Assembly: GCF_021290965.1 (NCBI RefSeq)
Contig: NZ_JAJOYT010000001.1
Location: forward strand, 558,001-622,000
DNA: 64,000 nucleotides
Reading direction: 5' to 3'
DNA from: Rheinheimera faecalis
Lineage (GTDB): Bacteria; Pseudomonadota; Gammaproteobacteria; Enterobacterales; Alteromonadaceae
This document shows positions 57,956 through 64,000 of this stretch, piece after piece. Within the stretch, counting starts at the first letter, position 1, and every line of letters starts with the position of its first letter. Position numbers and translations under genes: made by a program. The notes beneath the pieces are model-generated. The model did no database searches, had not been told where the DNA came from, and saw only the letters and a program-made list of their open reading frames with translations.

Positions 57956-59974
57956 TTAGTCAGCGCGTTTAGCCAGATGACCCAGACTTAACATATCTGC
58001 TGTGATCTGAGCTGTCTCTTCCAGCAGAGGATCCAGCTTTTCCAACACTTCTGGTAAATCATCCAGGTTCTTCACTGCTGGTAACTTCAGTCGTGCCAAA
58101 CGTTCGTTCACACGTTTTAAATCACGGGCTGTGTTTTCGTCTTTTTTCTTCAGACGTTCCTGCTCGTTCAGTGAAATAGTCTTTTCGTCTTTTTCTTTGT
58201 TGTACAGCGCAATATCGTCCATCAGGTATTTGTATTCAGTTTCTTTGCTGAAACGTTCCTGATGTTTTTGCTGTAAAACCGGCAATGCTTTTTTAATCTC
58301 ATCCGATGCACTGTACTGAGCCGCAGGGATACTGTCCCATGGCAAGGCATTCTCTTCTTTGCTTTCGCCCCACTCGCCAGGCTCTATAGGCGAAGGGAAA
58401 GCAATATCAGGGATCACGCCTTTGTGTTGTGTACTGCCACCATCGATACGGTAAAACTTGGCAATAGTAAATTGCACAGAACCTAAAGACTCTTCAAACA
58501 TATCGTAAACACGGCCTAAACCGCGGTGCTGCTGTACAGTACCTTTACCGAAAGTATGTTCACCTACAATTAAAGCCCGGCCATAATCCTGCATAGCAGC
58601 AGCGAAAATTTCGGAGGCTGACGCGCTGTAACGGTCGACCATTACGGTCAGAGGACCATTGTAAAATACACTGCCGTCCTGATCCTGACTGATGCTGATA
58701 CGATTACCCGCTTCGCGGATTTGCACCACAGGGCCTTTATCAATAAATAAACCTGTTAAAGACACAGCTTCAGGTAAAGAACCACCGCCGTTGCCACGCA
58801 AGTCAACAATAATACCGTCGACATTCTGCTGCTTTAAGCTGGCAATTTCTTTTTTCACATCTTCAGTCAGGTTGTTGTAAAAGCTTGGAATGTTAATCAC
58901 ACCAATCTTTTTACCTACAGGGCTTAACTTAGGTTCCAGTACTTCAGCTTTTGCCGCTCTGTCTTCTAAACGGATTTTATCACGCACTATAGAAATCTGA
59001 GTCGGTACGCCTTTGGACGCATCACCACCTACTAATACCTGTAGACGAACAGTCGAGCCCTTTGGACCTTTGATCAAGTCGACCACGTCATCAAGACGCC
59101 AGCCCACCACATCAACAAATTCTTCTTCGCCCTGAGCTACACCAATGATCTTATCTTTGGGTTTGATTTTTTTTGTCATATCAGCCGGACCACCTGGGAC
59201 CAGACTCATAATGACAGTGAAATCATCATCGCTTTGCAGCACGGCACCTATACCTTCCAATGACAGATTCATTTCCTGCTGGAAACGTTCTGCACTGCGT
59301 GGCGACAGATAGGAGGTGTGAGCTTCAATGCTGCGGGCATAGGAGTTCATCACAATTTGGAAAACGTCTTCACTTTCAGTTTGTAATAAACGTTTTTTCG
59401 CGTTTTCGTAGCGTTTTTTCAGCAGCTTGGTGGTCTCTTCTGCCGTTTTACCAGCCAGCTTCAGATTCAGCGCATCAAACTTAACTTTCTGACGCCACAG
59501 CTCATTTAGCTGAGCGACATCAGCAGCCCAAGGCGCATCTTCACGCTCAAACTCATAGCTATCTTTAGCTGTGAAATCAAAAGGTTTATCCAGCAAACTG
59601 ATCGCGTAGTCATAACGTTCCAAACGGCGCGTCATGCTTAAATTAAACATTTGATAAGCAAAATCAAACTGGCCTTTCGCCAGGCCGTTATCAAATTCTT
59701 TGCGGTACTGTTCAAAGCCGTCTACGTCTGACTTCAATAAAACATTACGGAAAAAATCCAGACTTTTTAAATAGCGGTCGAAGACTTTTGATGACAACTC
59801 GTCGTCAATTCGTAACCCGACATAGTGTTCACGGGTAAAATAATTGCTGATCCGTTTACTTGCCGTTGCATGTTGTGGTTCCTGCGCCAGATTTGGCACA
59901 GGAGAAATCACCGGTGCAGCAACGCTGCTACCGATCACCAGAAAAAATGCCGCTAAGCTGGAAATTTTTTTCAT
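57956..59974 (-). CDS. prc: Tail-specific protease Prc
   Basis: Periplasmic C-terminal processing protease that trims FtsI and degrades peptidoglycan hydrolases. The 672-residue precursor has a signal peptide (about 1-19, ending SSVAA), an N-terminal helical region, a PDZ domain (SLEGIGAVLQSDDDFTVIMS, residues about 238-300), and the S41 core with VDRYSASASEIFAAAMQDYG (catalytic Ser) and EHTFGKGTVQQ (catalytic Lys). Downstream of proQ by 16 bases, the same order as E. coli proQ-prc. Confidence 0.95.
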   Translation of the reverse strand: MKKISSLAAFFLVIGSSVAAPVISPVPNLAQEPQHATASKRISNYFTREHYVGLRIDDELSSKVFDRYLKSLDFFRNVLLKSDVDGFEQYRKEFDNGLAKGQFDFAYQMFNLSMTRRLERYDYAISLLDKPFDFTAKDSYEFEREDAPWAADVAQLNELWRQKVKFDALNLKLAGKTAEETTKLLKKRYENAKKRLLQTESEDVFQIVMNSYARSIEAHTSYLSPRSAERFQQEMNLSLEGIGAVLQSDDDFTVIMSLVPGGPADMTKKIKPKDKIIGVAQGEEEFVDVVGWRLDDVVDLIKGPKGSTVRLQVLVGGDASKGVPTQISIVRDKIRLEDRAAKAEVLEPKLSPVGKKIGVINIPSFYNNLTEDVKKEIASLKQQNVDGIIVDLRGNGGGSLPEAVSLTGLFIDKGPVVQIREAGNRISISQDQDGSVFYNGPLTVMVDRYSASASEIFAAAMQDYGRALIVGEHTFGKGTVQQHRGLGRVYDMFEESLGSVQFTIAKFYRIDGGSTQHKGVIPDIAFPSPIEPGEWGESKEENALPWDSIPAAQYSASDEIKKALPVLQQKHQERFSKETEYKYLMDDIALYNKEKDEKTISLNEQERLKKKDENTARDLKRVNERLARLKLPAVKNLDDLPEVLEKLDPLLEETAQITADMLSLGHLAKRAD

Positions 59975-59990
59975 TGAACACTCGTCTCTG

Positions 59991-60713
59991 TTAGGCCTGG
60001 AACAGCTTATCCCCTTGGGTTTTAATCACCATACCTGAGGCAAGCTGAACCACAACATCATTTTTAACTACTTCAAGTACAGTTGCAGGCACAGGTTTGA
60101 GCCCTACTTTTAACTGCACAGCACTGCCAACTTTTAATGTGGCCGTATTTAATGCAATAAGTTCAACCGCTTGCTCCTGAACCACTTTTTCTGTGGTCTG
60201 AGGCTTAGAGTTCAGTCTGGCCGCTTTTGCAGCCACTGTAGCCTTATTAGGCTGAGATTTTTTGTAAGCAGGTTTGTCAGTCTGAGCCGCTTTAGGCTGA
60301 TCTTTTTGTTGTTCTTTATGCTTAGCACGCTCTGCTGCTGCTTTGGCTTTACGTACTTCAGCTGCTTTGGCTTTGCTTTGCTCTAAAGTTTCAGCAGCAT
60401 GAGCGGCCTGCTGTTCATCAATCAGATCACCGGCCTGACCATCTAAATCAACGCGGGCTACACCCACTTTGACACCAGCCAGATAACGCCAGCTGGAGGT
60501 ATACAGACGTAAGGCATGACGAATTTGTGTTTTGCTGATGCCATCTTCTTCAGACAACCGCTGTGCTAAGTCCTGAAAAATACCTATTTTCAGAGGTTTA
60601 GCTTCACCGCTTTGGCTAAAACACAGAGGAAACTTTTCGCTAAGTTCGGCGAGGATTTGTTTCACATCTTTGCCTGCAGGTTGAGCTTGGATTTGTTCAG
60701 TTGGGGTTGTCAT
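59991..60713 (-). CDS. proQ: RNA chaperone ProQ
   Basis: Global small-RNA-binding protein. The 240-residue protein has an N-terminal FinO-like domain (about 15-110; EKFPLCFSQSGEAKPLKIGI, GDLIDEQQAAHA), a Lys/Ala/Gln-rich flexible linker (about 110-180) and a C-terminal Tudor-like domain ending VVQLASGMVIKTQGDKLFQA. It follows the 102-residue gene by six bases. Confidence 0.95.
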   Translation of the reverse strand: MTTPTEQIQAQPAGKDVKQILAELSEKFPLCFSQSGEAKPLKIGIFQDLAQRLSEEDGISKTQIRHALRLYTSSWRYLAGVKVGVARVDLDGQAGDLIDEQQAAHAAETLEQSKAKAAEVRKAKAAAERAKHKEQQKDQPKAAQTDKPAYKKSQPNKATVAAKAARLNSKPQTTEKVVQEQAVELIALNTATLKVGSAVQLKVGLKPVPATVLEVVKNDVVVQLASGMVIKTQGDKLFQA

Positions 60714-60719
60714 GCAAAA

Positions 60720-61028
60720 TTACTCTTCTTCATCAGCGGCATCGACTAACTTAATGCCTTCTTCTAATTGGTTATTAACGTAACAGATAGCCCAGTCGAC
60801 CAGTTCATCTTCATCTGCTTCTAACAAAACTAAACTACCTCGTAGTTCGTTCCATATTGCGATAAGTAAATGGTCTATTTCGGCTGCTAAAATATCATCC
60901 GGAAAACGGCGCCAGACTGCGTGATAAATGGCGTTGATGCGATCAGCAACGATCTCTTCTTCGCCTTCCCAGTCACCTACATCGGCAACCTGGAATAAAT
61001 AGTCCTGAATATTGACTAAATCTTTCAT
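60720..61028 (-). CDS. Uncharacterised acidic protein between msrC and proQ
   Basis: A 102-residue very acidic protein (over 20 Asp/Glu) that I cannot assign. It looks all-helical: NIQDYLFQVADVGDWEGEEE, a segment AIYHAVWRRFPDDILAAEID and VDWAICYVNNQLEEG. No signal or membrane segment. It overlaps msrC by four bases (ATGA) and precedes proQ by six, so it is translated together with them. E. coli lacks it at this site; the acidic nature would fit a partner of a basic RNA-binding protein, but that is speculation. Confidence 0.75.
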   Translation of the reverse strand: MKDLVNIQDYLFQVADVGDWEGEEEIVADRINAIYHAVWRRFPDDILAAEIDHLLIAIWNELRGSLVLLEADEDELVDWAICYVNNQLEEGIKLVDAADEEE

Positions 61029-61498
61029 AAAGTCCGTGCCAGATGCTGTTCAAACAGCTGAACCAGCCCAGCTAAACCTTGTTGGTCATCCAGATCAAAA
61101 CGCGCCAGGCTTGGACTATCAATATCCAGCACAGCAATAATCTTACCGTTATGACGCACTGGTAACACTATTTCTGAGTTACTGGCTGCATCGCAGGCAA
61201 TATGGCCCGGAAACTCATGGACATCTTTTACCAGTTGGATTTCGCCACTGGACACCGCTGTACCGCAGACACCTTTGCCTACAGGAATACGCACACAAGC
61301 AACTTTTCCCTGAAAGGGTCCCAAAACTAAAACGTCATCCCTTAAAATATAAAAGCCTGACCAATTCAGATCAGGCATTTCATTAAAGAGCAACGCACTC
61401 AGATTTGCCATGTTGGCAATCAGATCTGTTTCGTCTTCGATCAGAGACTGTGCTTGCTGTTGCAGCAGCTGATAAAATTCAGATTTTTGCTCACGCAT
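61025..61498 (-). CDS. msrC: Free methionine-(R)-sulfoxide reductase (GAF domain)
   Basis: Reduces free methionine-R-sulfoxide. The 157-residue single GAF domain carries the three family cysteines: C68 (VACVRIP), C78 (GVCGTAV) and C102 (HIACDAASNSEIVLPV), nearly identical in sequence to E. coli YebR/MsrC. First gene of an msrC-orf-proQ-prc unit, an arrangement related to yebR-proQ-prc of E. coli. Start ATG. Confidence 0.93.
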   Translation of the reverse strand: MREQKSEFYQLLQQQAQSLIEDETDLIANMANLSALLFNEMPDLNWSGFYILRDDVLVLGPFQGKVACVRIPVGKGVCGTAVSSGEIQLVKDVHEFPGHIACDAASNSEIVLPVRHNGKIIAVLDIDSPSLARFDLDDQQGLAGLVQLFEQHLARTL

Positions 61499-61605
61499 GA
61501 AATATAGGTTCTACCATTACTACGAAGGCCCCTACATTACTTGTTTTGTCGCTAAATTTAAACCTCTGCCACAAAAAGATTTAGTCACTTTTGTCTAATA
61601 AACAA

Positions 61606-62286
61606 TCAATGACTGTTCATTTCAAACTCAACTGACACTTCTGCTCTGATATCGGTCTGACCAAAGCTGACTTCTGCACCATCTGCCATGGCGCGAGCCA
61701 TCTTCATTACAGGTGCAGGAGCATAACCTTGTTCATTGATTTTTTGCGCAGAACCCAGCTTTAAGCCATTGGCTTTTGCCAATAAAGCCGCCTTGGTTTT
61801 GGCATGAGCAAAAGCTTGTTGCAATGCTTTTTGATACAACTCATCTGACTCGCTGACTAAAAATTCAGCCTGGTTCATCTGAGTTACACCTAAATCTGCG
61901 GCTTGTTGCAGCACTGTGCTGTACAGCGATAAATCATCTAAAGACACAGTGATATCACGGCTGACCAAATAACGCTGTGGTAATTTGCGCTCAGGGTCAT
62001 GCTGATAATCAGGTTGAATACGCAAAGGCGCATTGTTCAGTTGCTCTTCCTTCACCCCCAGCTTACGCAGGGCTTTGGTTAAAGCAGCGACCTGATCATC
62101 AACTTTTTGTTTAGCATCACTGACTTTTTCAGAAGTCTGCTGAATTTGCATACTTAAACGCACAGCATCAGGTTTGGCTTGCATCACAGCAGAGCCAGAT
62201 ACAGTGACAGTTTTCACCACTGGAGTATCGGCTAAAGCGACAAAACTCATACTACAAACCAGAAGAGCGACTAATTTCGTTTTCAT
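61606..62286 (-). CDS. SIMPL domain (DUF541) exported protein
   Basis: A 226-residue periplasmic protein with a signal peptide ending FVALA and a SIMPL/DUF541 domain: VKTVTVSGSAVMQAKPDAVR, LRKLGVKEEQLNNAPLRIQP and ALLAKANGLKLGSAQKINEQ. The E. coli homologue YggE is linked to oxidative stress tolerance; mechanism unknown. Single gene between msrC and the M1 peptidase. Confidence 0.88.
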   Translation of the reverse strand: MKTKLVALLVCSMSFVALADTPVVKTVTVSGSAVMQAKPDAVRLSMQIQQTSEKVSDAKQKVDDQVAALTKALRKLGVKEEQLNNAPLRIQPDYQHDPERKLPQRYLVSRDITVSLDDLSLYSTVLQQAADLGVTQMNQAEFLVSESDELYQKALQQAFAHAKTKAALLAKANGLKLGSAQKINEQGYAPAPVMKMARAMADGAEVSFGQTDIRAEVSVEFEMNSH

Positions 62287-62350
62287 TTTTAAATCCTGTT
62301 AAATACGTTCAGCACAGACTACCCTGCTTAGCTGAACGTTCACTGAAAAA

Positions 62351-64000
62351 TTAATTAAGCTTCAGTACCTTATCAACAGCCGACTGAGTTAAAGGGTGAT
62401 AACCAGCACGGGCTTTCTGGTACACAGTTTTAGCCCAGCTAAGCGTTTGTGGGCTTTGGCTGAGTTGTTGATACAAAGGCACCACAAACTTACGTCGTCC
62501 AACCTTGACTAAGAACTTTTCCAGCGCAGGTTGAGCTTCTGTATAGTTTTTTGCCAACGCCACCTTAAACCAGGCTGTTGCTACTTCCGCATTTTGACTC
62601 TGACTTAAACCAAAGCCTTGATCCAGCTGCTGAAGCTGGGCCGTATCGACAGTAGCAGCCAATTGGCCGATAAAATGTAACCAATGGTGAATACTCCAGC
62701 TGTTTGTTTGTAAATCCGTCAGTTTGCCGCTTTTTTGCCATAAAGCCAGTTGTTGATCCACCTGCTTAAAGGCATCAGACTCTGGCGCAACAAAAGTGCT
62801 GGCGAGTCCTGGCTGATACAGCCATTCCAGTACTTCGCCCATAGAAACAATATCCGGGTCGTTTAGCAGGGTTTTGCGCATAAAACGCAGGAATTTTTCC
62901 GTATCCATGCTTTGAAACGCAAAGGTCTGGAAATAGTTTTTTAAGAAAGAATCAAACACAGCCCGGCCAAAACGTTGCTCTAAAAATTGTAGGAATAACA
63001 TGCCTTTGACATAAGGCACCTGCGAAAATGCATCATCCGGATCACGGCCAGTGTAGTCGGTAACCAATAAAGTATCTTTGGCATCGAGCTGACCCAGATC
63101 ATTTTCTAAGTCCTGCACTGACAACTGGCGCTCCAGCAAAGCACGTTCAGGCCCGTACACCTGCTCCATAATGCGGTTTTCCACATAGTTGGTAAAACCT
63201 TCATTCAGCCACAGTTCGTGCCAGCTGCCATTGGTGACTAAATTGCCGGACCAGGAATGCGCCAGCTCATGAGCTATGAGACTGACCAGGCTTTTGTCCC
63301 CTGCTATGACAGTAGGCGTAATAAAAGATAAACGTGGGTTTTCCATACCACCAAAAGGAAAACTGGCCGGTAATATCAGCAAGTCATAACGGCCCCATGG
63401 GTAGTCACCATACATAGCGCTTGCCACTTGCATCATCTGCTCTGTATCTGAAAACTCGGCAACGGCTTTATCCAACCAGACTTTTTCAGCATAAACTCCG
63501 GTACGCTCTGACATAGCTTTAAATTCTAAGTCCCCTATCGCAAGAGCTATCAAATAAGCAGGAATAGCCTGAGGCATACGGAAAAAGTAGTCGCCGTCTT
63601 TGTCGGTATTGGCACTGTTATCAGCGCCCATTACGGCAAGTAACTCTTTAGGTGTGTGAATACGGGCCTGATAATTCAGCCGTACTGCCGGTGTATCCTG
63701 CAGCGGGATCCAGCTACGGGCATGAATAGACTGCGACTGGCTATACATAAAAGGCTGTTGTTTTTCACTGGTTTGCTCTTTGGTCAGCCATTGCAGCCCT
63801 GAAGCTTGTGGGCTGGTGTGGTAATAAATCCGCACTTTAGGAAATTGCGCAGGAAACTCAATGCGCAGCGCCTGGCCGTGAGTGGGTGACTTATCACCAA
63901 AACTGTGGCTCAGCTTCAACCATCGGCCTTCAGCGGATTGGCCCATGACTTTTTCAATACTCAGATCGCGGCTATCCAGAATTAGCTCGCGCACATCCGG
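62351..64000 (-). CDS. M1 family aminopeptidase (LTA4H/ColAP-like), 3' part
   Basis: The gene enters from the right edge with its stop at 62351; 550 codons are visible, opening PDVRELILDSRDLSIEKV, so the N-terminal strands and start are outside. Active-site motifs are GGMENPRLSF and HELAHSWSGN with a downstream Glu in LWLNEGFTNYVENR. The C-terminal domain is the LTA4H-type helical bundle, which marks it as the leukotriene-A4-hydrolase or cold-active aminopeptidase type, distinct from PepN. An internal GTG at 63994 is not the real start. Confidence 0.9.
   Translation of the reverse strand, partial: PDVRELILDSRDLSIEKVMGQSAEGRWLKLSHSFGDKSPTHGQALRIEFPAQFPKVRIYYHTSPQASGLQWLTKEQTSEKQQPFMYSQSQSIHARSWIPLQDTPAVRLNYQARIHTPKELLAVMGADNSANTDKDGDYFFRMPQAIPAYLIALAIGDLEFKAMSERTGVYAEKVWLDKAVAEFSDTEQMMQVASAMYGDYPWGRYDLLILPASFPFGGMENPRLSFITPTVIAGDKSLVSLIAHELAHSWSGNLVTNGSWHELWLNEGFTNYVENRIMEQVYGPERALLERQLSVQDLENDLGQLDAKDTLLVTDYTGRDPDDAFSQVPYVKGMLFLQFLEQRFGRAVFDSFLKNYFQTFAFQSMDTEKFLRFMRKTLLNDPDIVSMGEVLEWLYQPGLASTFVAPESDAFKQVDQQLALWQKSGKLTDLQTNSWSIHHWLHFIGQLAATVDTAQLQQLDQGFGLSQSQNAEVATAWFKVALAKNYTEAQPALEKFLVKVGRRKFVVPLYQQLSQSPQTLSWAKTVYQKARAGYHPLTQSAVDKVLKLN

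Overview
The window looks like chromosomal DNA of an aquatic gammaproteobacterium of the Alteromonadales/Chromatiaceae type, most like Rheinheimera, Alishewanella or a near relative. This is inferred from gene content, gene order (lrp-ftsK-lolA-rarA-crcB-serS next to tusDCBE; pyrD-zapC; msrC-proQ-prc) and moderate GC. No rRNA gene is present to settle the genus. Nearly all of it is orderly core genome. There is no prophage, insertion sequence or CRISPR array.

Layout. 0-6 kb: start of a class II DAHP synthase gene, a MoxR/DUF58/transglutaminase operon, a TIGR02647 protein, a PAS-GGDEF diguanylate cyclase. 6-12 kb: htpX and the biotin genes (bioBFCD on minus, bioA divergent) with a candidate BirA operator lying on the bioB promoter. 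12-20 kb: asnS, a small secreted cysteine protein, a TetR/metallo-beta-lactamase pair with a clear palindromic operator, a YdjA nitroreductase, and glgC-glgA. 20-27 kb: fadH, sppA, tRNA-Ser(TGA), yccA, an ERIC element and the tusDCBE sulfur-relay operon. 27-35.3 kb: serS, crcB, rarA, lolA, ftsK, lrp, ald. 35.3-38 kb: a DUF192 protein and a small accessory patch with chromosomal ccdAB and an acyltransferase-3 gene. 38-46 kb: a PlsC-like acyltransferase, zapC, pyrD and the giant NAD-glutamate dehydrogenase. 46-53 kb: a four-gene envelope cluster (DUF1302, DUF1329, YCF48-like propeller, RND/MMPL transporter). 53-64 kb: pepN with a DUF2835 protein, an NhaC antiporter, prc-proQ-msrC, a SIMPL protein and the 3' part of a second M1 aminopeptidase gene.

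The best candidate for an undescribed system is the 46-53 kb cluster. Its parts suggest a route through the whole envelope: inner-membrane RND pump, periplasmic propeller, DUF1329 carrier, DUF1302 outer-membrane protein. A FadR-like inverted repeat about 200 bp upstream hints at a lipid or fatty-acid cargo. Other points of interest are the BirA/bioB promoter overlap, the three-half-site TetR operator, a ccdB whose product lacks the tryptophan used by F-plasmid CcdB to poison gyrase, a full ERIC element, and several long intergenic palindromes. Many starts were moved from the longest reading frame to an internal ATG/GTG with a better ribosome binding site or family-typical length; each case is noted.
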